Positions 48,850 to 59,700 of a DNA stretch of 64,000 nucleotides are shown here, piece after piece. The translations under genes were made by a program, and so were the position numbers. The notes under the pieces were generated by a model. The model had not been told where the DNA came from and searched no databases. It saw only the letters and a list, made by a program, of their open reading frames with translations. How positions within the stretch are numbered: position 1 is the stretch's first letter; every line of letters begins with the position of its first letter. The stretch is from Paramecium octaurelia. Its lineage: Eukaryota > Ciliophora > Oligohymenophorea > Peniculida > Parameciidae. The stretch is taken from positions 130,964 to 194,963 of the forward strand of contig CAJJDP010000054.1 of NCBI GenBank assembly GCA_905182995.1. Reading direction: 5' to 3'.

Positions 48850-49790
48850 TCAAATAAAGTTTTCTAAACTTTCAGGAATATCATTTAATCTAATTCCTTA
48901 TTCTTTTAAAAGTCCACTCATTTCTATTTCTACTTTGTTGAGAAGATTGTGAATTTCTTAATCTCCTTACATATTCTTGAGACTAGTAATTTGGTCTTCT
49001 TCTTCTACTCCAAATTTAGCATATATTATATCTTATACAATAATGTTTATGATTGTGGGAACCAGCATCACATTTTCTGACGGCTAATGGATATATTATA
49101 TAGAAAATACAATTCGATGCAAAATGACATGAAATTCTTATGGAAAGTTTTTGAGAATGTGTACATTAAATTGAATAATGTCCTTCATTTATTTTAAATT
49201 CAATTTCTTGGTTGATTCAATTTTCTCTTTGATCTTTTGCTTGACACTGGCTTATAACATATACAATTATTGAAAATATCCCTGATCCATTCTTACCAGT
49301 ACACTCTCTTCAAATATTTCTTTGGGCACATCTAGCTAATATAGAAGTCTTTTTAATGCTTAATCTAAGACATCTTCAACATCAATGATGAATTAGACAA
49401 TGCTATCAACATAAATCTATAAATTTGACTTTCGTAACCTTCTTCTCTGGACACGATTCTGTTTGCTTAATTTAACAAAATCATCTCCTGCCATCTCTAA
49501 CTATTTGGCGTATATATCAACAATGCAACTTGCTTCTAGACAATGATCTTCACTGTATTTAATTTCGATATCATAGCTCACATCAATTTTTTAATCTATA
49601 GATCGATCATTTGTTTCCAAGTATTAATCTAAATCATGCTTCGATAATAGCTTCTCTAGACTTAGTTTCTATTTTGAGTCTTTTTGCATATAATATGCTC
49701 TTCGATATATTCAATAAACACTTACCCAAAACCAACTATTCCTAATGAAGCTAAAACAACTGCTTTATTTTTAGATATTGCCGAACCCAT
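48850..49790 (-). CDS. Orphan protein with N-terminal lipid/membrane anchor signal, 304 aa
   Basis: The minus frame starts MGSAISKNKAVVLASLGIVGFG at ATG 49788-49790: Gly2-Ser followed by a basic then hydrophobic stretch suggests myristoylation or a signal anchor. One 26-nt intron at 49700-49725 (GTAAGT...GAAG, AAG end) follows. The remainder is a well-composed helical protein (LEKLLSKHDLDQYLETND, RLLYQLDVPKEIFEESV, NFPQEFHVILHRIVFS) with no motif that I recognise. It ends at TGA 48850-48852 (IRLNDIPESLENFI). It abuts the retrotransposon remnant directly on its 3' side, which suggests the element inserted just beyond the gene. Confidence 0.82.
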
Positions 49791-49975
49791 AATTAAATCA
49801 ATAATTATTATAAATAAACATGCTTTGTGAATTGTATTGAAGTATTTTATTTAATAAATTTCTTCGATTATGTTGAAAAATTCTAAGTTATTGCCAATAA
49901 TGGATATAAATCAACACTGCAAATCTAATAGTAAGTGGGAACAATAATTTTATTTATGTATATAATTTCATTTAC

Positions 49976-50191
49976 CTGATTTAAAAGACATTCTGGCAAA
50001 TAGCTTCGTTCATAATAACGATCAATATAAGCTTGTTAATATTCATCTATATTACCAGAATTTTTTCACACCAAAAATATCAAATCATTTAACTATAATT
50101 TTTTCTGTTGATATATTTTAGTTTGAAAGGCTGCATCATATCCTTGTTCATAGCAATATCCTTAATCTGTTTCTGAACTATCATCTTCCAT
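49976..50191 (-). pseudogene. Short ORF with in-frame TGA
   Basis: From ATG 50189-50191 the minus frame reads MEDDSSETDQGYCYEQGYD and AAFQTKIYQQKKLQLNDLIF to TGA 50066-50068. It then stays in the same frame with IDEYQQAYIDRYYERSYLPE. The composition on both sides of the stop is protein-like. No GT...AG segment whose length is a multiple of three removes the TGA. It is either a nonsense-broken gene, a gene with an intron I failed to see, or a sequencing error. No family recognised. Confidence 0.4.
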
Positions 50192-50597
50192 ACGTTTCAA
50201 ATAATAATAAACAAATTTGATTCATTCATCTATTTGTAAATTAAAAAATTCTATTTGTAAATTAATCAAAGTGGTGATATATTATAAGTAATTATTAAAT
50301 TTAAATGAATAGTTATCAACCCAATAGAATAGAAGAATTTTAAGAGAATAAATCTCATAAAATTTGAATAAATACAATTTAATACAATATTATTTTAAGA
50401 TACTTATTTTTAGATAAGAAAATAAAAGAAGAAGAAAATTATTTATGATAATTCAAAATTATGAAAATATAAAATGTATTTTTTTTCAATGCTCTGTTCT
50501 TGCTCGAACATAGTAGTCACCTTAAAAACGGACCTTCAATTTCTCTTTGTTTGCTTAGAGGTATAAAATGAATAAATACAATTTTTACGAAAGCTAC
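50192..50597. other. AT-rich spacer, nothing recognised
   Basis: About 400 nt of AT-rich DNA between two minus-strand frames. No gene, RNA or repeat is recognised. Confidence 0.5.
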
Positions 50598-51108
50598 TCA
50601 CTAATTTTTTTTATTATTATTCTTATTCCAATGATTCTAAGTTTTATGTGAATAAATACTATTTAATTAATCTTGTTTTTGAAGCTCATTCTGAAGGTAT
50701 TTCATCTTTGCTTCAAATTCCTCATTGACTTACTGCTTCTTGAGTTGGTACTCTCGTAATAGGTCGGCACTCAATACCCTGAAAAAGCTAATCTAATTTT
50801 TTCTTTTTTTCATTCTCCAACTAATGTAATTGATCTTGGAGTTGTAACTTATCTCTTTCGATTTATTTCGATTTGTAGATATTCCAATCCTAATGCAATT
50901 GTGTGTCTTTTCTCATTGAAATTTTATTCTAAAATAGTGCAGACTTCTAGCCTTCTTCTTAGTTCATCGTGGGGGTTGTTTCGAAGCTGCGATTTCCATA
51001 AATTTTGCTAATAATGTTCTATTTCTATTTTGTGAGATCTAATTGCAATTACTGGATCTGGTTTCTGAGTGACTCAATGTTATTAAGAGGCTTTTTATAA
51101 GTATTCAT
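50598..51108 (-). CDS. Coiled-coil protein, about 160 aa
   Basis: Minus frame from ATG 51106-51108 (MNTYKKPLNNIESLRNQIQQ) to TGA 50598-50600. The product is almost entirely Gln/Lys/Glu heptad coil, with a Pro-containing break at FETTPTMNQEEG. The downstream part reads EYQLKKQQVNEEFEAKMKYL. The two parts are out of frame by one base; a 25-nt intron (GTATTG...CGAG) or a longer 43-nt one reconciles them, and I favour 25 nt. Either way the total length is a multiple of three. The start codon lies 7 nt from the divergent importin start, so the real start may be a later ATG within the coil (in TPTMNQEE). No family recognised. Confidence 0.66.
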
Positions 51109-51115
51109 AATTTTA

Positions 51116-52774
51116 ATGATTAATACATAAGTTCAATTGAAGCGGGAGCAATTCGTGATTTAAATTCGAAAGCAAGCTAGAGAAGAGATTTTCTCAAAAA
51201 AGAGACTAACAGTTTTGAACGGCAATCTAGATACAGACTTGAAGTGCTCCCCTGATGAAATGATATTCTAAATTTATAAAAGTTTTATGCTCAAGGACTT
51301 TAAGACTCTCAAGGATTTGTTATATAAGTACAACGAGCAATTCCTAATAATCCTTTTAAGGAAGTAATAGGCAGATAATGTCTTCATGACTTAATATATT
51401 AATCATTTTGGCGTAAATTAAGAAACTATCCAATTATTCATGCAAATTTTACTAATGTCTGATATTCCACAATAGAGCAGTATAGATGAAATTAAATTAC
51501 TTTGTATAAATCAAGTGCTTGTGATATTGGTTAACATTACATATATGACTGCTCCTTAAATCATTAACAATTTATTGAATCAGGATATATAGGACATCCT
51601 TTTGAACGATATATTGGGTCGAATGAATACAAAACAAAAATTGGAAGTGAATTTGGAGATTTGGTAATCAATAATCGACAGTGTAATATTATAACTTACT
51701 TGCAGCTCTGTTAACTTTTTATTAATTTGTTACTTGATTTGAAAGATTAAAGAGGAGTCTAAATGAAAACTGAAATATTGAAATCACCTTTTTTTAAAAT
51801 ATGGCAATACGTTTATATGGAGGATCCACCATAACAACTTTGGATTTCAATCTTGTATTTATAATAATTGATTTTCATGGAACCAGCAATTCAAGACGTA
51901 GAGATAGTATCATCAAATGTATGTCTTATTATTTCAACTTAGATGCAAAGAATTCTTAAGTAGTGTGGTTATGTAATTAAGGAGTTTTCAGGCTAAGATT
52001 AATAATATGAGATAGCATTAATATTAATTAATTACTGTACTCAATATTAGCTAGAGACTACAATAGTTTTGACAAAACAACTATGGGTCAAAATGATACA
52101 AATAAACAAATTTCCCTTATTGATGTATAATGTATTCATCAATTTCACATCTGTAAATTATGATTAGGATTCTCCAGCTTCAGAGTTGAATGCTGAGAAG
52201 CATTTGATTGAAATTGGCTTATTGAATAACATGTTGTTTTGGTTATCAAATTAATCAGATGAATATTTAATTATGAAGATATATAAATGTTTGAACAACA
52301 TTCTAACTTTCTAATATCCTCAATTAGCTAATGTGGTAATTTATCACTTTTTACCAATCCTCATCCAATTTTTAGAGGGTTAAATGAATTAAAAAGCAGA
52401 ATTAGTTGATGAATATTTGATTTTGGTGAAAAACATGATTAAATTTTAGAATTTAACTGAAATAAATCTCAACTAATTATTGGAGGAATAAAATGTTATG
52501 CAGTAAATTAGAGCTATGTATTTAATTGATATTAATCTCTAGATTGTTGTAGTGTTGCTTCAAGTCTTGCAATCTTTTGAATTTATTTAATGCCCTTGAT
52601 CTCCTATCAATTGAGTTTAAATATTCAGTATTAAAAAGAATTGTAGAGTATCAAATTATTGAAATTTTCAATATGTTAAAAACCAAAAATATAATGCCAG
52701 ATGATTTCATAGACACTATCATGGAATAAATAGCGAAATGGGAATCGGAAACTAATGAATTGAATTATTCGTGA
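51116..52774 (+). CDS. Importin alpha (karyopherin alpha), about 538 aa
   Basis: Importin alpha bridges classical nuclear localisation signals to importin beta. The N-terminus has an importin-beta-binding domain (QLKREQFVIQIRKQAREEIF then SKKRLTVLNG), equivalent to the RR-x-x...QLRK-x-KR-x-E pattern. About ten divergent armadillo repeats follow, for example WQYVYMEDPPQQLWISILYL, where most importins have LT-x-AAWALTN-type helices, so the arm repeats are unusually derived. Introns: 51683-51705 (23 nt, CAG) and one of 16 or 19 nt near 52544-52565 ending CAAG; both lengths keep frame. Start ATG 51116, stop TGA 52772-52774. Length is exactly that of the family. The IBB makes the call fairly secure despite weak arm-repeat motifs. 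Confidence 0.82.
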
Positions 52775-52790
52775 ATAAATAATTAATTTA

Positions 52791-53919
52791 ATGCTTAACT
52801 AACCACTCAAACCAAGCAATAAGGCTGTGTCTCTTCATGCTATTATGAGTAACATCAAGAAATAGAACAAACAAAAGCCTAGATCTATGAGTTATCATTC
52901 GAATTAAATTAAATCAGAAGGACAATCTATTCTGTTAAGAGATGATGATTAGAAAAAACTCAATGACCAGATCAAATAAAAAGATGAACTCATTCATTAA
53001 TTGTAATCACAGTAACTATCCGTTCGTAAATAACTTAATGAGATATTTGAAGTTAATCATAGTAATGATGAATCACTCATTTTACACATTTATTCATCTG
53101 TTATATAATTCAAAAAGGATAGGAAATAACATTTACAACAACAAGAAATTAATAACAAAGTCATCCTCCATTATAAGGAACTACTATAATGTAAATGTTA
53201 TACATTTATGTAGAAAGCACTGATCTAATTGCAAATTAAGAGGAGTAGTTATAGAATCAATAACAATTATTAATTACATTAACTAATTAAATTAAAGAAA
53301 ATTCAATCTTATAACATTTGAATACCTCCAATTAAGAAGTAACTCATCATCTTTAAAAATTAAGAAATAATAGATGTCCAAATTTGAATCAATGCAGAGC
53401 TAAATTGATAAATTTCGGAATGCAAGTCTTATAACTACGTTTCGAAAAGAAGATTCCTATCAATATAGCAAATTATAAAATGCATGCAAGTTATTATCAT
53501 CTAATCCAGAAGAAATTGAAGATGAAATTCTTTAATTCGTTAGAGATACATTGCAATTCTATTAAGCAATCGGAAACCAATAAAGTACTCCATGATATAA
53601 CATAGTCTACTCTTTTATTAAAAGTTAATTTGAGAATGAAAGAGTATAATTAACGTTTAATCTAAATTAAATTAATAATGAAGTCATCAAAGTGCTGATT
53701 AACAAATTCGATCTAGATGATGATATTGAATAGGAAATGGAACAGTTAATACTTTTGAAATAAATAAAATCTCATAATAATTAGATATTACAATAGATAG
53801 ATTAGTTGGGAGAATATATTATAGTTAAATTACAAAATTATAAAAGAAATGAAATATCAAGAATCATGTTGATACACAATTTAGTTAATTTAAAGAAATA
53901 GATAATAAAAAAAAGTTGA
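52791..53919 (+). CDS. Coiled-coil/helical protein, 352 aa
   Basis: Start ATG 52791, 16 nt after the importin stop. The N-terminal 60 residues are basic and Ser-rich with QSILLRDDDQKKLNDQIKQK starting a Gln-rich coil. The C-terminal half is a better folded helical region (SKFESMQSQIDKFRN, SSNPEEIEDEILQFVRDTLQ, KFDLDDDIEQEMEQLILLKQ). Three introns are needed: 53191-53213 (23 nt, TAG), 53339-53364 (26 nt, AAG) and 53585-53605 (21 nt, TAG, with in-frame TGA). Stop TGA 53917-53919. No family recognised. It is convergent with the next gene, with 50 nt between stops. Confidence 0.8.
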
Positions 53920-53969
53920 CCTTGTTTAATTTAATTACTATTATTATATATATATATGAGTATAAAGAG

Positions 53970-56493
53970 TCATAACATTTTAATTGAGGACTATTTCGTA
54001 AATCTTCTCTTTGCCATTTATGGATCAGCTACATTAATGTTATTATTGTTTATGATACTGGCTATCATTTAATAAAATCTTTAAACTCTGTTCTTTACAA
54101 ATATTTGCAAAGGCCTTAATTTCCTCTATTTGGCAATATTTTACAGCTTCTTCTACTAATCATAATCTATTAATGGTGAGAACAATTAAGATAATTAATT
54201 ATTCAGAGATTTTAGTGACTCAATCTCACTTTAATCCCAATCCTTACAGAATGTATTTTACTATCTCATATGCAAATCAATGACAGTATTATATATATGA
54301 ATTAGCTTAGTTACTGTAGAGAAGAGAGAATATTGATTGTATTAATCTTAAAAGTAGTTTTTGATGAGTTTATGCAACACTTCTAGTTCAAGAATAACAG
54401 AATGTAGTCCAAATTATAGACAGCATTTTTAGACTAGATGATGGGGTAATTGCTTATAATGTTAATAGAAATCCAGAAAGGGTAAATTGCTTTCTTTGTA
54501 TGAGATTTCATTTAACTCAACCACAGGAGTCTTAATTAAAGTTTTGAGTAACATTTATTTTACAAAAAAGCAGGATTCTGATGCAGCCGTGAAAAATGAT
54601 TCAGCTGTCACAACTCCATCTCCACACATATATGATTCTCTAAAGAGCGAACAAATTTCTGAATCTGAAACCTCAGGAAAATTACTTTAGAATATTTTCT
54701 TGAAATTCTTAAAAGTAACTCCACTCTTACCTGAACTTTATACTGATACACAAGCACTAAATACTTCTTTAAGCATAGCTAGTCGATTCTTCCTCTCTGT
54801 CCTAAATAACTCAAGCAGAATTCTCAAAACGTAATGACCATCCACAATTGTCCCTTTTGCTTTTGTAACACTGCTCTCAATGATTATTTAATTGATCTAA
54901 TTGTACATAGATTAATCGTATTTCCATAACAGCAATTCTAAAATGTATTGAACCCAACTTAATTAAACAAAAAGGACAGCTTCAAAACTATATCTCTATT
55001 AATGAGATAAGCTTCCTTTAAAAATCAAGAATCGGGAATATAAATAATAGTAAAGTTCATCTGGAGAACTCAGTTCAAAGAGTAACTCACTATTATAAAT
55101 AATATAGGTTACTTAAAAATAATTACTTCATGTAATTTCGACAATTTAGGACTCAAGCAATCCAAGATAAAATCAGTTCTTATTGGTTCGAGATGCTCAA
55201 AGCTTCTATCTTTAATGATTTCTATTTATCGCGTCTTGGGATTGATGATAAAAGTGCTTATCCATCCATAAACAAAATCTGCAAACTTAACAAGCGTATA
55301 TTAATTATCCCGATACAGAAACTCATTATATTATGAATCTAAAATAGCTCTGATAGTAGCAAAAAATAGAATGCTTATTTAATGAAATTCGATGTTCCTG
55401 TAATCTGATTCTAAATTCTTCATATTTGATTCATAAAACAATAGAAAACTAGGACGAGGATATTAGAACTTAGTCAGAGAATCATTGTAAATATAATCAT
55501 AACGAACATTTTTCAGGAACATGATGGTTGTTTATTCTTGATCGCTTAATTTAGTGATATTGAGTTGAGTGAGTTCTTTCATGATTTTAAAGTATTGCTT
55601 ATCTTGAGAAAAATTGTAAGCAAGTTTTAATAGCTTCTATTCCTACTCAGGATCTACTTTTGGAACTTCAGGTCTCTTACTCTTTTCTATTTTCATCTTG
55701 TCTATTTCATCCTAAAGCATAAGCAATTTCTTTCTAGATTTTGCTTCCTCTCTTAAGTAATGTCGATATCTAAAATAGTGAGCTGTGAGATCTTCCTCTT
55801 GCATTTTGCACAACTCATTCAGGTGTCTATTTTCACTAACCATTTTGTCATATGTATTTTCAATATGGCTGTATTTCTTTTTGTCACTTTCTAAATAGTT
55901 CTCGAGAATTTGAATTTAACTATCCTACTTCTAGATTACTGATTTCAATTAAATGATAAGTTGACTGTTCTTGGAAACTTACTTTTCTTTGGTATCATTC
56001 ATTATTATTAATCGATTTATTTATTCATCCTTTATTTAAGTAATTCTTTATATTTCTTCTCTTAATTTTACAACATCTTGACTTTCCTCCAGTTCTTTTA
56101 ATCTAATAATATAAATTGGTAAGTATACTTATTTGACAATTATTTTATTTCAATTGCTAATTTATTATTTTGGACAAGTAATGCATTTACTCTCAATTTA
56201 TCTAACTCTTTGACTTCTCTCAACGTCTTAGACTCTCTATTATCGTCTCGGTAATCATTCTTTAGTAGTTGTAACATCAATCGTTAAAAAGCTTAATAGC
56301 TCTTTATTAATATATAATTATTTTATCATACTTAAACTAATAATGGAGCAGCTTCCATTTATTTGAGTGCGCTTAAAGTAGTTGATGCAACTTATTTAAA
56401 TTATTCTTTATAATGAGATGGCATTTCAATTTATAATTAAGAATTCAGAGAAATTATATCCAAACTTAAGCGTTCTTGGGCCTGCTTATCCAT
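53970..56493 (-). CDS. Large coiled-coil protein with globular C-terminus, 814 aa
   Basis: Minus frame from ATG 56491-56493 (MDKQAQERLSLDIISLNSQL) to TGA 53970-53972. The first half is a coiled coil (for example KTLREVKELDKLRVNALLVQ, ENYLESDKKKYSHIENTYDK). The second half is helical and conserved-looking: NVRYDYIYNDSLTKFQYPRP, LVKFADFVYGWISTFIINP, SSPDELYYYLYSRFLIFKG and LRILLELFRTERKNRLAML. A segment YMCGDGVVTAESFFTAA resembles a degenerate EF-hand. Three introns: 56302-56331 (30 nt, in-frame TGA), 56103-56128 (26) and 55090-55112 (23). The long intronless C-terminal frame over 54-55 kb fixes the strand. Possibly axonemal or basal-body; that is inferred only from the architecture. Confidence 0.85.
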
Positions 56494-56762
56494 ACTAATT
56501 GATTTCTAATGAAAATTGGACTTTGACAATATGAACTTGTTTAATTTATCTGTTGACTCTATTCTTAATTATCTCATAAAGATTATATTAATATTTTAAA
56601 AAGCTTTACTATTTCAATCAATTTAAAGAACTTTTGAAGATTTTAAATCCCTCTTTATAAAAAACTTTACAAATTCAATATTCCATAGGTTATAAAATAT
56701 TTTTTGAGAATATAAAATGGTTTCATCTTAATTAAAATCCAATTATATTTATTGAGTACTAA
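56494..56762. promoter_or_regulatory. Divergent promoter region, about 270 nt
   Basis: AT-rich spacer between two genes starting outward (coiled-coil gene to the left, giant gene to the right). It must hold both promoters; no specific motif is recognisable. Confidence 0.45.
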
Positions 56763-59700
56763 ATGTTTTAAAGTGATATAGAATTTTTAGAGATGTATCA
56801 TCTTCAATCTAAGGATTAAGCTCTCTCTTCATTAGTAAAAGGATCGTAGGAGTACATATATTATACTCTCCTCAAAGCCTTGAATGAACAACAATCAAAT
56901 CTTAATGATGATTAGAAAACACTACTAAAGAATCTAAAACCTCATTCCGATAATTTAAAGAATATTGAGTTTCGATCTCTCATACTAGAGTTTGACAGTC
57001 TTTGTAAAGAAGAAGACACTAAAGAAAATGAAATTAAAAGATAAAAGCTTATGTAGATTATCAATGATAAATTCTTGTATCTCAAATTCAACAACCAAGG
57101 AAATAAGCTACATGAATTTTAAAACGAATAAAGCTCTTAGAGAGAAGCATAATCAGGGACTCGTTAATACAAAACTAAATTGGACGAGACAAATGTCTCT
57201 TTAAATAAGTATTTAGAAAAGGCTTATTAAATTGAAAACCTAAATAAATTTTCTGTTTACGCACTTCGATAATTATAGTTTGAACAAATCTTGAAATGTA
57301 GTGATAATTGGATTTATGAATATTTAAACACTCTCGCTAGTTCAAAAGCATTAGAAGGGTATTTAAATATATTTATATAGTTTGGATTTTGTTATTCCAT
57401 TATTTTATAGACTTATAAAAGGGTAGTTTCAATTAGGATCTATTTTTACTGCCATGAGTTTGTAATAAATGGAAGAGCTTTAAAAAGTTTATGAGGATTT
57501 GTAGAATAATTTAGATTTTATAAAAAATTACTATGCCAAAAGATTTGATTCTAAGAATGTCTATGATACTGATGCTTTGAAATAGAAAGAACATTTACTA
57601 GAAGTGTAAAATTGGTAAAAGACACTGCCTAACTAATTTTAATTTGAATCATTAGTCTTTATCAATTTATTAAGTCTAAGTAAAATTTATGATTTAATTA
57701 GATGATAAATAAAGTAATTATGATATCCATCTCTTTATTTCATATCTTTAAACACCATTAAAGGAATATCCTGGTATCAATTACAATTTAAGGGATAGCT
57801 TGGGAACAATGAAATTTTTATTTAATCCTATACCTCTGCCAGTAGAGCATGATCAAATTATTTATAAACATCTTGAATATATGATTAAAAACGAATTAGA
57901 TTTAGAATAAATCTAAAATTATTTTGAAAAAGATTATTTGAATAAAACAAAAGCTTTGCTTTATTTGTAGCTGGGGAAAGATCTAACAAATATAAATTCA
58001 ATTCTAACAGAAAATGAAGTCATAAAATTACAGAATGAAAAATACATTGAATTTCATTAGTAAACTAAACTAAAACAATTCTAACATGGAGAATCAGTTA
58101 AGCTTTGCATTTTCTTAAAGAATATTCCCTCATTATCTATAAAATTATTCTAAATTGACACACTTAATTATTATTTACAAGATGAATCACAGAGTTTCTT
58201 AAATCTCAACCTAAAAGGTTTGATTCCTAAAAACGAGATGCTTTTTGATTACTCGAAGGATTTTAAGCCTACATAAAAAATAGAGAAAGAAATCGAATTT
58301 CCAGAAATAAGTTAACAAAATAGAGGCATATTTATTATTGAATTCTATGGAAATGGCATAGTCTCAAGAGCACTAATCTAAAAAGGAAATATTTAATTAC
58401 GATAAAAAAAAAAGGTTTCTTCAGGACATTGCTTTGAAATTTTGAATGAAAATTTAGAAGTTTGCTGCTCCAATACAACAGGACTATGGTTGGACAAATA
58501 ATTTTATAAGATTGATCAGGAAAGAAAAGAAATTTTGATACCATTTGGGACTACTACTTAAAATCATAAAGTAATAATTACTCATGAAGGGTTTGCAAAT
58601 TTACAAAGAATATAAATTGAATAAGAGTCTTACGATTTGAAATGTAGGGGAGTAATCTCTGAAGAATCCATGATCATAGGAAATTAAGCCAAAGTTTTGT
58701 TATTCCCAAAGCTCTTTGGAAATTAAAATAGTATTAGTTTGAAATTGTTAAAAAATTTAATCATTTTAGTTACAATCTATAATGAAGAAATGAATCCAAC
58801 TGTTTTTACATTTGATAATGTAAAATTTGAAGATAGAAAGCCATTTGAAATGGATATCCCTATTAGTAAATTTAAACAAATTAGAGTTTAAGTTACTGCT
58901 TAAATCTAAAGTATGTTAAATAAATCAATAATTGATCTAAAAGATTTTATTTCAATAGTGATTGAGGAGGAATTTGACACAGAATATTATAATAATTAGT
59001 ATCTATAATACACTGAAGATGAGGGGTATTCAATTTATGTCTTAGGGAAAGCTGGAGAACCGAAAATAAATGTAAAGCTTGAATTAACATTTCTAATTCA
59101 GCATTTTCAAAAATTCACAGAAGTTTTTCAAACTAACAAAAATGGAAGGGTTCATTTAGGTTAATTGAAAAACGTCACTTTAATTAACTCCAAACCGCTT
59201 GAACCTTAAGCAATAAATTAAAACCCAAGGAGTTGGATCATTTCTAACTTAGACACATAAAATATTCCAAATCAACTAAATGTATTAGCAGGCTAAAAAA
59301 TAACTATACCTATTTCTATTGAAAAGGAATATATACTATTATATAAGATTCATAAGAATTAAATAATTGATTATTTTTCGTAGGCTTTCGTTTTAGAAAA
59401 AAATTAGTTAAGCTTTACTTTAACTGAACCTGGAAATTATGAGTTATAATTAATGGTTGATAATAACCCGAAATTAATTTAAATAGAAATTTTTAAAGGA
59501 AAACTTAAAAAAGATATTGATGGATTTATAAGCAACAATAAATTAATATTAGACTAATAATTAAACCATCTAATTTCAATTCAAAATTTAAAAAAAACAC
59601 AGGAAGAGTCAGGCGTGATGATTACAGGATCAATATGTTCAAACCGCCCAGTAATTCTATTTGCGCTAGTTGAAACATTTTACAAATAATCCAAAATCCT

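Noticed and set aside
53956..55353. Multi-exon plus-strand gene with membrane-like N-terminus
   Set aside because: It needs four or more introns and one of about 80 nt. The minus strand gives a single coherent frame across the same bases that joins a well-formed coiled-coil gene.
19859..57701. Short removed segments as germline internal eliminated sequences rather than introns
   Set aside because: They begin GT and end AG rather than being bounded by TA direct repeats, and many are shorter than the smallest known such elements (about 26 bp).
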